From assembly GCF_900269665.1 (NCBI RefSeq), contig NZ_LT985361.1, positions 2,527,508 to 2,584,681 on the forward strand: DNA of 57,174 nt, read 5' to 3'. Below are positions 44,613 to 53,571 of this stretch, one piece after another (position 1 is the first letter of the stretch; the number at the start of each line of letters is the position of its first letter). The position numbers and the translations under genes were made by a program. The stretch comes from Nocardia suismassiliense. GTDB taxonomy: Bacteria; Actinomycetota; Actinomycetes; Mycobacteriales; Mycobacteriaceae. The notes below the pieces were generated by a model that saw only the letters and a program-made list of their open reading frames with translations, ran no database searches and was not told the DNA's origin.

Positions 44613-46613
44613 ATGGCTTTCGGAGCCCCCGCCGCGCGGGATCGCAAGCGGCACGGTCGGCACTACACGCCGCCGGTGCTCGCGCGGTTTCTGGCGCAGC
44701 GGCTGCTCACGCACGTGCCGCGGCCGGAATTCGGGGTCTTGCGGGTGCTCGATCCGGCCTGTGGTGACGGGGAGCTGTTATTCGCTCTGCGGGACGAGGC
44801 GGCGATTCGGCTGCCCGGGGTTCGGGTGGAGTCGACCGGGTACGACCTGGACGCGGCGGCGCTAGCGGTGGCGCGGGCACGGGACGCGGGCTCCGGCGTG
44901 GACTGGCATGTCGGGGACTTCCTCACGGCCTCCCACGAGCTCGCGGCCGAATCGTTCGATGCCGTGATCACGAACCCGCCGTATGTGCGAACCCAGCAGT
45001 TGGGTGGGGCCACCGCGCAGCTGCTCAGCAAGCAGTTCGGGTTGCGCGGGCGGATCGATCTGACGCATCCGTTCGTCGCGACACTGCCGCGGCTGCTGTG
45101 CCCCGGTGGTGCGCTGGGGTTGTTGTGCGCCAACAGATTCCTGACCACCAAGGCGGGCGCCAACATTCGCCGGTTGCTGCTTGCCGAATTGGCGCCGGTC
45201 GAGTTGTACGACCTGGGGGACACCAAGCTCTTCGAGGCGGCGGTACTTCCTGCGATAACCATCGCCACGCGTGCTGCGTACGGCGGAGAATGTCGCTACG
45301 TCTCGGCGTATGAAACCGAAGGCGGCGGAAACATCTCGGATACAGGCCTTTTCGACGCACTGACCGGGGAGTGCTGTTGCCTCGTCGCGCACAAAGGGCG
45401 GACTTTCGCGGTAGAGGTTGGTGCGTTGGTGACGGGCCATGCGACGCCGCCGGAACAGGCAGGGGCACAGAGGCTTTCTGCCGCCCGCGTCGGGACGAGT
45501 CTTGCTGGGCAGAGCGAGCCCCTTCGCCCCGAGCGTGTGCTGCAACCCGGAACGCCTCACACACAGGCCGAGCAAAGGCACGCAAATCCGTCAGCCGCAA
45601 CGCCGTCGGCCGAAGGGCCATACGCCGCAGCACCGCCTTCAGCCGCAACATCGTTCGTCGCGCCGCTGCCGGCTCCGGGGCGGTCCGCCGAAGTTCCCTC
45701 GGCCGCAAAGCAGTTCGCTCCAGCTCCGCCACCCGCATCGCGGTCAACCCCGCTCCGCGCAAACATCCGGCGCACAGCGGAACTCGAGACCGCGTGGCGC
45801 ATGTCCAATACCGAGATCGATTCCTGGCTCGACGCCATCGCTGCGGCAACGTGGAAGACGTTCGGGGAGGTGGGCCGGATTCGGGTGGGTATCAAGACAA
45901 CTGCGGATCGGGTGTTCATCTCGGATCGGTGGGCCGAGGTCGAGCCGCCTCCCGAGCCTGAGCTATTGCTCGAGTTGATCACGCATCATGATCTCGAACC
46001 GTGGCGGATCGTGCGAGCGAACGACACTCGCGTGCTGTATCCCTACGACTGCGGTCAGTCGCGTCGCACTCCGATCGATCTGAACGAATTCCCCTGTGCT
46101 GCTGAATATCTGCGCACCCATAAGGACACGTTGTCCGCCCGCCACTACCTGGGCGCGAGTGGGCGCGAATGGTTCGAGATCTGGGTGCCGCAGCGTCCGC
46201 AGTTGTGGTGTGAGCCGAAGCTGGTGTTTCCGGATATCAGTGATCGACCGCGGTTCGCGCTCGACCGGTCGGGTGCGGTGGTGAACGGTGACTGCTATTG
46301 GATCTCGCTACCCGATCTCGCCGGGTCGCCGTCCGACGCGAATGCGCTCGCGTATTTGCTGATGGGCGTGGCGAATTCGGCGCTCGGTTTGCGCTTCTAC
46401 GACGCGGTGTGCGGGAACCGGCTGTATTCGGGTAGGCGCCGGTGGATCACGCAGTATGTGGCGCGACTACCGCTGCCGAATCCGGGATCGGCGTCGGCCG
46501 TCATCGAGCTGGCGCGCGAGTTCGTCGAAGGTCGGGTACCGGACGCGGCGGCCCGGGCCGAGCTGGACGAGCGGGTGGCAGCGGCGTTCGGGGTATCGCT
46601 GCCCGCGATCTGA
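44613..46613 (+). CDS. Solitary N6-adenine DNA methyltransferase (Eco57I/TaqI-like)
   Basis: A 666-aa gamma-type methyltransferase. SAM motif I is LDPACGDGELL (about 46-56), the catalytic motif IV is NPPY (about 119-122), and motif X-like residues HYTPPVLARFLA lie at the N-terminus. The C-terminal 270 residues resemble a target-recognition domain ending in RRWITQYVARLPLPNP. No endonuclease motif or partner gene is visible, so it is probably an orphan methylase or half of a lost system. Residues about 270-383 form an Ala/Pro/Ser-rich insertion built on degenerate GCCG-containing DNA repeats. Mycobacterial MamA is a possible relative; I could not test this. Confidence 0.85.
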   Translation: MAFGAPAARDRKRHGRHYTPPVLARFLAQRLLTHVPRPEFGVLRVLDPACGDGELLFALRDEAAIRLPGVRVESTGYDLDAAALAVARARDAGSGVDWHVGDFLTASHELAAESFDAVITNPPYVRTQQLGGATAQLLSKQFGLRGRIDLTHPFVATLPRLLCPGGALGLLCANRFLTTKAGANIRRLLLAELAPVELYDLGDTKLFEAAVLPAITIATRAAYGGECRYVSAYETEGGGNISDTGLFDALTGECCCLVAHKGRTFAVEVGALVTGHATPPEQAGAQRLSAARVGTSLAGQSEPLRPERVLQPGTPHTQAEQRHANPSAATPSAEGPYAAAPPSAATSFVAPLPAPGRSAEVPSAAKQFAPAPPPASRSTPLRANIRRTAELETAWRMSNTEIDSWLDAIAAATWKTFGEVGRIRVGIKTTADRVFISDRWAEVEPPPEPELLLELITHHDLEPWRIVRANDTRVLYPYDCGQSRRTPIDLNEFPCAAEYLRTHKDTLSARHYLGASGREWFEIWVPQRPQLWCEPKLVFPDISDRPRFALDRSGAVVNGDCYWISLPDLAGSPSDANALAYLLMGVANSALGLRFYDAVCGNRLYSGRRRWITQYVARLPLPNPGSASAVIELAREFVEGRVPDAAARAELDERVAAAFGVSLPAI

Positions 46614-46616
46614 ACG

Positions 46617-47240
46617 CTATGCGGTGACGTGCACGCCGACCATGGGCAGCAGGGTGCGCCGGGCGAACTCGCGGGCGGCGTCACGGTCGGCGACCGGAAT
46701 GAGCCCATCGGGGGTGAGAGCCAAAGAGAGTGCGAGCCGCGCCATGATCTCGGCAACCAGGTCGGCGTCGAAATCATGGGTGTTCTCGGTGTCGCGCAGT
46801 TCGCGCAGCTTCTCGGCCAGGTAGCCGCGTCCGACGGCGAGGATCGGGCCTGCGTCGGTGGTGAGCCGGGGCAGGATCAGGTCCGGTTCGGTGCGCAGCA
46901 AACGGCGCAGCAGCTCGTTGTTGGCGATCGCGGTGATGAAGGCGACGAAGATCTCCACCAGCTGGTCCTCGGAGCCGGTGACGGCCCGTACCTGCTTGTC
47001 GATCATCGTGACGAAGCGCTGCGCTTCGCGCACGCTCACCGCTTCGACCAGCTCGTTCTTCGATTCGAAGCGGCGATACAGGGTGGCGGGGCTGATGCCG
47101 GCGCGGCGGGCGATCTCACCCATGCTGGTCCGCTTGATGCCGAAGTCCAGGAACGCCGACAGCGCGCTTTCGAGAAGCTTTTCGCCGTCGGCGACGGGCT
47201 TGTCCAGGATGCGCTGCAGCATGGGCGGGACACTTGGCAT
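46617..47240 (-). CDS. TetR-family repressor, divergent from SDR gene
   Basis: A 207-aa regulator. The helix-turn-helix spans about residues 20-65 (GIKRTSMGEIARRAGISPAT, then LYRRFESKNELVE). ATG 47240 has GGAGACC upstream; the frame is open 75 bp earlier. Its stop lies 3 bp from the methyltransferase stop (convergent). It is divergent from the SDR gene and an inverted repeat lies between, so it probably represses that gene. Confidence 0.88.
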   Translation of the reverse strand: MPSVPPMLQRILDKPVADGEKLLESALSAFLDFGIKRTSMGEIARRAGISPATLYRRFESKNELVEAVSVREAQRFVTMIDKQVRAVTGSEDQLVEIFVAFITAIANNELLRRLLRTEPDLILPRLTTDAGPILAVGRGYLAEKLRELRDTENTHDFDADLVAEIMARLALSLALTPDGLIPVADRDAAREFARRTLLPMVGVHVTA

Positions 47241-47405
47241 CTGGTCTCCAGTCGATTCGTGCGAGGGCCGGGCGTGCGGGATGGCGTCGCGACGGTGCGG
47301 GTGATGGACCTTCATTATTTCACCGGCGTCCGGCGGCTCGTCCGAGGATCGCCGGATTGGCGTCCAGGTCGCGCGTCCAGCTTTGTCTGGTTAGCCTCTG
47401 TGGAT

Positions 47406-47425
47406 ATCCGATGTGGATATCGGAT
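47406..47425. promoter_or_regulatory. TetR operator candidate upstream of SDR gene
   Basis: ATCCGAT and ATCGGAT form a perfect 7-bp inverted repeat with a 6-base spacer. GTGGATATC is also directly repeated (from 47399 and from 47413). It lies 21 bp before the SDR start. Confidence 0.6.
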
Positions 47426-47445
47426 GGGCTGGAAAGGGTTGAGCC

Positions 47446-48258
47446 GTGGCATATTTCGCGAACCAGGTGGTGGCGACCCCGGGGGCGGGCTCCGGCATCG
47501 GCCGCGAACTGGCATTGGCCTTGGCCGCCGACGGCGCCTTGTTGGCCCTGTCGGACAAGTCGGCCGACGCCGTCGCCGAGACCGGCACACGCTGCGCCGA
47601 GGTGGGACATGAGCCGGCGGTGAGCACGCTCGACGTCACCGACCGGGCTGCGGTGCTCGACCACGCCGCGGCGACCGCCGCGCGGTACGGACGGGTCGAG
47701 GCGCTCTTCAACAACGCCGGAATCCTGCATGTCGGCAGTGTGGCGGACTCGCCGTTCAGCGATTTCGAGCAGGTGATGGACGTGGACTTCTGGGGAGTCG
47801 TCAACGGCACCAAGGCTTTTCTGCCGTATCTGCTGGCCGCCGAGCGGGCGCACGTGGTGAACATGTCCTCGGCGTTCGGCTTGGTGGGAGTGGCGCAGCA
47901 CGCGCCGTACAACTCGGCGAAGTTCGCGGTGCGCGGGTTCACCGACTCACTGCGCCAGGACATGCGGGCGGCGGGCGGCAAGGTCCGGGTGACCGGGGTC
48001 TATCCCGGCGGCGTGCTCACCTCCATCGCACGGTCGGCGAGCGTCGCGCCCGGCATCGACGCGGCGGCGGTCGCGCGCCGGTTCGAGGGGCATGTCGCGC
48101 GCACCAGCCCGGCCGCGGCGGCCAGGACGATTTTGCGCGGCGCCGCGCGGGGCGAGGCGAAGGTGCTCGTCGGACTGGACGCCCTTCTTGTGGACCTGGT
48201 CACAAGGTTCGCCGGCTCGTATCACGAACGGGTGCTGGACATGGTATTTCGTTCCTGA
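47446..48258 (+). CDS. Short-chain dehydrogenase/reductase
   Basis: A 270-aa classical SDR. The cofactor motif is TPGAGSGIGREL (normally TGxxxGxG; a Pro follows the Thr), NNAG is in LFNNAGILH, the catalytic Ser is in VVNMSSAFGLVG, and Y-x-x-x-K is YNSAK. GTG start with GGAAAGG upstream. The C-terminal residues VLDMVFRS end without extension. It oxidises or reduces an unknown alcohol/ketone, probably under the divergent TetR. Confidence 0.9.
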   Translation: MAYFANQVVATPGAGSGIGRELALALAADGALLALSDKSADAVAETGTRCAEVGHEPAVSTLDVTDRAAVLDHAAATAARYGRVEALFNNAGILHVGSVADSPFSDFEQVMDVDFWGVVNGTKAFLPYLLAAERAHVVNMSSAFGLVGVAQHAPYNSAKFAVRGFTDSLRQDMRAAGGKVRVTGVYPGGVLTSIARSASVAPGIDAAAVARRFEGHVARTSPAAAARTILRGAARGEAKVLVGLDALLVDLVTRFAGSYHERVLDMVFRS

Positions 48259-48287
48259 CCGTGCGCACCCGCGCGGTCGGGAACGGA

Positions 48288-48398
48288 TGATGGTGAAATG
48301 GCAACTGGTCGAACGCTTCTCGTGGTCCTGTTCAATCGGGCGCGATCGATCGGACGCGGCTGATGGTGAAATGGATCCTGGTCGAGTGCTTTTCGGGT
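48288..48398 (+). repeat. Duplicated 5' end of the PAS-like gene
   Basis: The start region beginning ATGGTGAAATGG occurs at 48290 and again at 48363. Both encode MVKW-LVE-FS. The 73-bp offset puts the first copy out of frame with the gene. It is a partial tandem duplication that leaves a decoy start. Confidence 0.6.
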
Positions 48399-49355
48399 GT
48401 GCCGGGCAAGGTGATCGCGTTCGGTGTCACGCCGAAGTCCTTCGTGCCGCTGCGCAATATCGTGCGCAACCCGCTGTCGCTCGCGGATGCGGAAGCCGCT
48501 CTCGCGCAGGCCTGCCGGACCCGCGAACCGGTCGCGTGCGTATCGGCGGACGGCAGGCGCACGGTGCGGGCCGAGCCGCTGCTCATCACGCCGGAGCGGG
48601 CGCATGCCGTGCGGCTGTGGGTGGGGCCGGTGCGCGAGCCGCTGCCACCGCGAGAACCGGTGGGGGCCTGGTACTTCAACCTCACCACCAATCGGTCGGT
48701 GCGCAGCGTGGATCTACTCGATCTGTACGGAGTCGCGCCCGAGGACCGGGCGGCGGAGGTGGCCATCGCGGGGGCGTTCACTCGGTTGGTCACCAACCGG
48801 GACGAGAGCGAGGCGCTGGCGAAGATCGTGAACTCCGCGCCGGGTACCGAGCATCAGGCGGTGTGGACTGTGCGCCGCGACGACGAGGCCTTGCGCGCAG
48901 GGCATTTCGCCTGCCGGATCATTATCGAGCCCGATGCCGACGGGCGCGAGGAGATCTTGTTCCGCGGCGTGACCCAGGACATCGGTGCCGCGACCGCGGT
49001 GGCTTCGGCGCCGCCGCCGATGATTCTGGAGTATCAACTGCTGGAGGCATCCACGGCGCCGGGGGAGTACCGGGCCATCATGAATCTGCGTTCCCTGCAA
49101 CTGATTCGGTGGATCGGTCCGCCGATGCCGGAGATTGCCTGGGCGGATCTACCCGGTCAGCCCGCGCCGCGGATTCATCCGGACGATCTGGCGGCCGCGC
49201 AGGCCATGTCGCGGGAGTTGGCGCGCCATCGCACGGAGGGCACGGTACGGCTGCGCCGGGTGGATGGTGGCTGGCAATCGGTGCACGTGCGGGCCGCGCT
49301 GATGGCGCTGGATCAGCACACTACGGCCGGGCTGGCCACGGTCACCGCCGTATGA
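48363..49355 (+). CDS. PAS-like sensory-domain protein, function unknown
   Basis: A 330-aa soluble protein. The first 100 residues form an unrecognised N-terminal domain. Residues about 100-215 resemble a PAS fold (GAWYFNLTTNRSVRSVDLLD and the PAC-like EILFRGVTQDIGAA), and the C-terminal 110 residues repeat part of that pattern (RIHPDDLAAAQAMSRELARH). No output domain is seen. It could bind a small ligand and signal by protein contact. The start is the second of two duplicated initiation regions. Confidence 0.65.
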   Translation: MVKWILVECFSGVPGKVIAFGVTPKSFVPLRNIVRNPLSLADAEAALAQACRTREPVACVSADGRRTVRAEPLLITPERAHAVRLWVGPVREPLPPREPVGAWYFNLTTNRSVRSVDLLDLYGVAPEDRAAEVAIAGAFTRLVTNRDESEALAKIVNSAPGTEHQAVWTVRRDDEALRAGHFACRIIIEPDADGREEILFRGVTQDIGAATAVASAPPPMILEYQLLEASTAPGEYRAIMNLRSLQLIRWIGPPMPEIAWADLPGQPAPRIHPDDLAAAQAMSRELARHRTEGTVRLRRVDGGWQSVHVRAALMALDQHTTAGLATVTAV

Positions 49356-49379
49356 CACACGGTGACCGTGGGATGACGA

Positions 49380-49568
49380 TCACTGGCGCGGTAAGTCCAG
49401 CGCCGCCATCTCCTGCTCGATCGCGTTGGCGGCGAAATCGACACCGCTGGAACGCAATTCGTGGACTCGTCGCTGTAATGCCTCGATGCCGCCCGGCTGG
49501 GCGGCAATGTCGGCCACGCTGATCCGCCCCGTGGACCGGTGCATACCCGACTGCATGTACGCCATCAT
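49380..49568 (-). CDS. Small conserved-looking hypothetical protein
   Basis: A 62-aa protein (MMAYMQSGMHRSTGRISVAD, then a helical ALQRRVHELRSSGVDFAANA). AGGAGG lies 7 bases before the first ATG of the double ATG, a strong site. No family is recognised. It converges on the PAS-like gene. Confidence 0.6.
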   Translation of the reverse strand: MMAYMQSGMHRSTGRISVADIAAQPGGIEALQRRVHELRSSGVDFAANAIEQEMAALDLPRQ

Positions 49569-49735
49569 CGTGAAACCTCCTGCCTGCACGCTTCTGCACC
49601 CACCGACCCAGGTGGGTTAACCACTGCGCTACAAGCCGCACGACAACCGTGTCGGCAGGAGACCCCGGGTCACCGGGCACGCTGGCCGAATGTTATCAGC
49701 GATTCCTACTGGACGCTTGATCAGTGTGTGCTGTC

Positions 49736-50251
49736 TCACACCTCTTTTGCGGCACGGTGATTGGCCGTGTTGTGTAGGTACACAGCCCCATTCAGCCGAA
49801 TGCCGTCCTGCTCGGCCTCGCTGAGCTCACGCCGGACCTTGCCCGGCACTCCGGCGACGAGCGACCCGGGCGGAATCTGCGCGCCCTCCGGAATCAGCGC
49901 ATTGGCCGCGATCAAACTGCCCGCGCCGATCACCGCGCCGTTGAGCACGGTGGCGCCCATGCCGACGAGCACATCGTCGCCGACCGTGCAGCCGTGCAGG
50001 ATCGCGTTGTGCCCGACCGACACCCCGCTGCCGACGGTGAGCGGGAAGCCGGGATCGGCGTGCAGCACGCAGCCGTCCTGGATGTTGGTCCGCTCGCCGA
50101 CGCTGATCTCTTCGAGGTCACCGCGCAGCACGGCGCTGTACCAAACGCTGACCTCGGCCGCGAGCCGGACCCGGCCGATCACCGTCGCGTTGGGCGCGAC
50201 CCACGCCGCCTCGTCGATCTCCGGGGCGAACTCACCGATCTGAATCCTCAT
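49736..50251 (-). CDS. Gamma-carbonic-anhydrase-like hexapeptide-repeat protein
   Basis: A 171-aa left-handed beta-helix protein. Repeats such as VIGRVRLAAEVSVWYSAVLR, TNIQDGCVLHADPG and VGHNAILHGCTVGDDVLVGM carry the His positions used for zinc in gamma-carbonic anhydrases. The family (YrdA/PaaY) includes active and inactive enzymes. Its ATG overlaps the stop of the upstream GlxA-type regulator (ATGA), so it is co-translated. Confidence 0.88.
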   Translation of the reverse strand: MRIQIGEFAPEIDEAAWVAPNATVIGRVRLAAEVSVWYSAVLRGDLEEISVGERTNIQDGCVLHADPGFPLTVGSGVSVGHNAILHGCTVGDDVLVGMGATVLNGAVIGAGSLIAANALIPEGAQIPPGSLVAGVPGKVRRELSEAEQDGIRLNGAVYLHNTANHRAAKEV

Positions 50252-51210
50252 GCGGACGAACCTAGCCGTGCCCCCTGGAACAACGCGCGGTGGGCGGCCG
50301 GGCTGGTGCCGAGGATGCGGTGGAAGTGGTGACGCAGGCTGACGGCGGTGCCGAAGCCGGTGTCGGTGGCGATGCGGTCCATCGTGTCGTCGGTGGTTTC
50401 CAGCAGCAGCCTGGCGCGGTCGGTGCGCTGATGCAGCAGCCACTGCTGCGGGCTGTTGCCGGTGCGATCACGGAAGCGGCGGGTGAAGGTGCGCCGCGAC
50501 ATCAGGGCGACCCTGGCCCAGCCGTCGAGGTCGATCGATTCGCCGAGATGTGTTCGCGCCCAGACCATTGCGCGTTCGATCGGGTCGTCGTCGGCGGCGT
50601 CGGGTACCGCGATCGGGATGTACTGCGCCTGCGAGCCGCTGCGGTGCGGCGCGGTGACCAGATCCCTGGCCAGTTCGGTGGCCACCCGGCTGCCGAGGTC
50701 GGTGCGTACCAGGTGCAGGCAGCAGTCGAGGGCGGCGGCTACTCCTGCGGAGGTGACGACGTCGCCGAGGTCCGACCACAGGGTGTCGGCGCGCACGCGG
50801 ACCGCGGGGAAGGCGCGGGCCAGCTGGGCGGCGGCCGCCCAGTGGGTGGTCACCTCGCGGCCGTCGGCCAGTCCGCTGGCCGCCACCGCCCAGGAGCCGA
50901 GGCAGAGGCCGACGATTCTGGCGCCTGCCGCGTGCGCCTGGTGCAGGGCGGTGCGGAGGTCGTCGGAGACGGGCAGGTCGCATTCCCAGGCGGGGATCAC
51001 CACCGTGTCCGCCCGGATCAGCCGGTCGAGTCCGTGTCGCACCTCGATGTCGAAACCTGCTGGGGTGTGCAGACTTCCGGGCTTCTCGGCGCAGACGTCC
51101 ACCTGGTACAGCGCCGGTCCGTGGACGCCGACCCGGCCGAACACCAGGCTCGGCACGGACAGGTGGAAGGGGCTCATGCCGTCATAGGCGAGGACGGCTA
51201 CGGTGTGCAT
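50248..51210 (-). CDS. GlxA-type AraC-family transcriptional regulator
   Basis: A 320-aa regulator with an N-terminal DJ-1/PfpI-like domain (TVAVLAYDGMSPFHLSVPSL; GARIVGLCLGSWAVAASGL with the nucleophile-elbow Cys). A C-terminal AraC DNA-binding domain follows (ALMSRRTFTRRFRDRTGNSP and ATDTGFGTAVSLRHHF). It is coupled to the carbonic-anhydrase-like gene and divergent from an MBL-fold gene across 71 bp, so either may be its target. The ligand is unknown. Confidence 0.9.
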   Translation of the reverse strand: MHTVAVLAYDGMSPFHLSVPSLVFGRVGVHGPALYQVDVCAEKPGSLHTPAGFDIEVRHGLDRLIRADTVVIPAWECDLPVSDDLRTALHQAHAAGARIVGLCLGSWAVAASGLADGREVTTHWAAAAQLARAFPAVRVRADTLWSDLGDVVTSAGVAAALDCCLHLVRTDLGSRVATELARDLVTAPHRSGSQAQYIPIAVPDAADDDPIERAMVWARTHLGESIDLDGWARVALMSRRTFTRRFRDRTGNSPQQWLLHQRTDRARLLLETTDDTMDRIATDTGFGTAVSLRHHFHRILGTSPAAHRALFQGARLGSSA

Positions 51211-51281
51211 GGCCCGATTTTAGCGATAAGCGGCTCTCGGGCCACTGTCGGGTGTGCCAGCGGGTTGACAAGCTCGATGAC

Positions 51282-52034
51282 ATGACCAATCAGCTCGATG
51301 TTCTGCACATCGGTGGGCCCACCGTCCGACTCCGGTACGCGGGCCTTACCTTCCTGACCGACCCCACTTTCGACGCGCCCGGTGACTACCCGGGTCCGGT
51401 CACGTTGCACAAGCTCACCGGTCCTGCGGTGCCCGCCGACCAGGTCGGTCCGGTGGACGTCGTATTGCTCTCGCACGACGAGCACGCCGACAACCTGGAC
51501 CACTCCGGGCGCGAATTCCTGAAGACCGCGCAGACCGTGCTCTCCACGCCCGGTGCTGCTGAGCGGATCAATGGCGTTCGCGGACTGAAGAATTGGGATA
51601 CCGTGACGATCTCCGGCATCCGGATCACCGGCGTGCCCGCGCTGCACGGGCCCGAAGGTTGCGAGCCGTTGACCGGGGTCGTCACCGGGTTCGTGCTGCA
51701 GGCCGACGGTCAGCCGACCGTGTACGTCTCAGGTGACAACGCGTCGGTCGATCGGGTCGCGCAGATCGTCGAGCGGATCGGCCGGATCGATGTGGCGGTG
51801 CTGTTCGTCGGTGCGGCCAATGTCGGGCATTTCGGCGATACCGATCTCACGCTGAACGCGCGCACTGCGGTGCAAGCCGCCGAGGTGCTCGGCGACGCGG
51901 TGATCGTGCCGGTGCACGGCGAAGGGTGGGTGCATTTCAGTGAGACGCTGGATCGGCTGCGGCGGTTGTTCGAGTACGCGGGGCGGGACAAGCAGTTGCT
52001 GATCCCGCCGCTCGGCGTGGAGATCGCCGTTTGA
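51282..52034 (+). CDS. MBL-fold metallo-hydrolase
   Basis: A 250-aa metallo-beta-lactamase-fold enzyme of the UlaG-like group. The metal motif reads LLSHDEHADNLDHSG (HxxHxDN rather than HxHxDH), with further ligands in VPALHGPEGC, YVSGDNASVD and VPVHGEGW. ATG 51282 gives the family N-terminus. It is divergent from the GlxA-type regulator. The substrate is unknown. Confidence 0.87.
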   Translation: MTNQLDVLHIGGPTVRLRYAGLTFLTDPTFDAPGDYPGPVTLHKLTGPAVPADQVGPVDVVLLSHDEHADNLDHSGREFLKTAQTVLSTPGAAERINGVRGLKNWDTVTISGIRITGVPALHGPEGCEPLTGVVTGFVLQADGQPTVYVSGDNASVDRVAQIVERIGRIDVAVLFVGAANVGHFGDTDLTLNARTAVQAAEVLGDAVIVPVHGEGWVHFSETLDRLRRLFEYAGRDKQLLIPPLGVEIAV

Positions 52035-52135
52035 CACAGATAGGCGACGGGCCCGGTCCGAGCTGACATTTTTCGTGCATGTTGCGGGTAAAGCGATGGG
52101 TTGCACGCGAAAGTGTCCGCCCAGGCCGGCTCCGC

Positions 52136-52205
52136 TCAGGCCGCCGCGATGTCCCGGTTGGACATGCCCTGCGCCGCGAGCCGCACAATTTGCAGCTTCT
52201 GCGAC
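52136..52205 (-). pseudogene. Truncated LuxR-type helix-turn-helix remnant
   Basis: The minus strand reads SQKLQIVRLAAQGMSNRDIA then AA and a stop at 52136, the first two helices of a LuxR/GerE domain. It is cut before the recognition helix is complete, and no start is found. An IS-transposase HTH is the alternative. The rest of the 353-bp gap 52035-52387 shows no gene. Confidence 0.5.
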
Positions 52206-52387
52206 CTCGCCTACTCACTGCTCGCTGCCGGAATGAGCTGTAGATCAGCACTGATTGCCAGCACCTGCCGCGGGCGTGCTGATCAACTTGCGCAGAAACC
52301 GCTCGTCGGCGGGCGGTCTCGTGATCATCGTGTGCCGCCCGCGCGTCGTTCGTGGCGTGTGCCCGTTACGGGGTCCACGATGGCGGT

Positions 52388-53503
52388 ATGAGGATCGGAG
52401 TTCCACGGGAGGTCAAGGAGCAGGAGTTCCGGGTGGCGCTGACGCCGGCGGGGGCCGGGGAGTTGGCCGCGCAGGGACACGAGGTGCTGATCCAGGCCGG
52501 GGCAGGGGTCGGGTCGCGGTTCGCCGACACCGACTATGCGGCCGCGGGGGCGCGGCTGGTGCCGTCCGCCGACCAGGTCTGGCGGTCGGCGGAGCTGGTG
52601 TTGAAGGTGAAGGAGCCGATCGCCGAGGAGTATCCGCGAATGCGGCGCGGGCAGGTGCTGTTCACCTACTTGCACCTGGCAGCGTCGCGTGAGTGCACCG
52701 ACGCCATCCTGCGTTCCGGGATCACCGCGATCGCGTACGAGACTGTGCGGGCCGCTGACGGGTCGTTGCCGTTGCTCGCGCCGATGAGTGAGGTTGCGGG
52801 CAAGCTCGGGGCTCAGGTCGGGGCGTATCACCTGATGGCGCCGCTGGGCGGGGCTGGGAGGCTGCTCGGCGGGGTGCCGGGGGTGCCGCCTGCCGATGTG
52901 GTGGTGCTCGGCGGTGGGGTCGCCGGGTCGAACGCGGCTGCGGTCGCCGCCGGTATGGGTGCGCGAGTTACCGTGCTGGACACCAACTTGCCTCGGTTGC
53001 GTGAATTGGACGCGCGCTTCGATGGGCGGATCGCCACGGTCTCCTCGAATGCCGCCGAGATTCAGCGGGCCGTTACCGCCGCCGACCTCGTCATCGGTTC
53101 GGTGCTGGTGCCGGGGGCGCGTGCGCCGAAACTCGTGTCCGACGAGCTCGTCGCGCAAATGCGGCCCGGTTCGGTGCTGGTCGATATCGCGATCGATCAA
53201 GGTGGTTGCTTCGCCGGGTCACACCCCACCACCCACGCGAATCCCACCTTCCGCGTGCACAATTCATTGTTCTACTGTGTCGCGAATATGCCGGGCGCGG
53301 TGCCGCCCACGGCTACTGTCGCGCTCACCAACGCCACGTATCCATACGTGCGCGCCATCGCCGAGCTCGGTTGGAAAGAGGCGTGCGCCGTCCACCACGA
53401 TCTTGCGCACGGTGTGACCGCGGATGCTGGTCGGCTGTTGTCGGTGGAAGTGGCTGCGGCGCATGGGTATACGACGCCGCAGCCGGTGGGGTTGGCGGGC
53501 TGA
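52388..53503 (+). CDS. ald: Alanine dehydrogenase
   Basis: A 371-aa NAD-dependent enzyme interconverting alanine and pyruvate plus ammonia. MRIGVPREVKEQEFRVALTP begins the protein; VLKVKEPIAEEY contains the substrate Lys, and LFTYLHLAAS the catalytic His. VVVLGGGVAGSNAAAVAAGM is the NAD-binding Rossmann motif, and SVLVDIAIDQGG is family-specific. ATG 52388 is chosen for the family N-terminus although the frame opens at 52352. No close functional neighbour is present. Confidence 0.94.
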   Translation: MRIGVPREVKEQEFRVALTPAGAGELAAQGHEVLIQAGAGVGSRFADTDYAAAGARLVPSADQVWRSAELVLKVKEPIAEEYPRMRRGQVLFTYLHLAASRECTDAILRSGITAIAYETVRAADGSLPLLAPMSEVAGKLGAQVGAYHLMAPLGGAGRLLGGVPGVPPADVVVLGGGVAGSNAAAVAAGMGARVTVLDTNLPRLRELDARFDGRIATVSSNAAEIQRAVTAADLVIGSVLVPGARAPKLVSDELVAQMRPGSVLVDIAIDQGGCFAGSHPTTHANPTFRVHNSLFYCVANMPGAVPPTATVALTNATYPYVRAIAELGWKEACAVHHDLAHGVTADAGRLLSVEVAAAHGYTTPQPVGLAG

Positions 53504-53571
53504 CCGGTCTCGGCGGATACGAGCGCGCGAGCGACCAGCTCGGTGTGTTCGGCACCGACTCAGGGTTCGGG

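Noticed and set aside
44345..44767. 140-aa plus frame before the methyltransferase
   Set aside because: Mixed composition, no ribosome binding site, overlaps the methyltransferase start; no family resemblance.
52035..52387. Intact regulator gene between the MBL-fold and alanine dehydrogenase genes
   Set aside because: Only a truncated LuxR-like helix pair is readable; stops and missing start exclude a functional gene.
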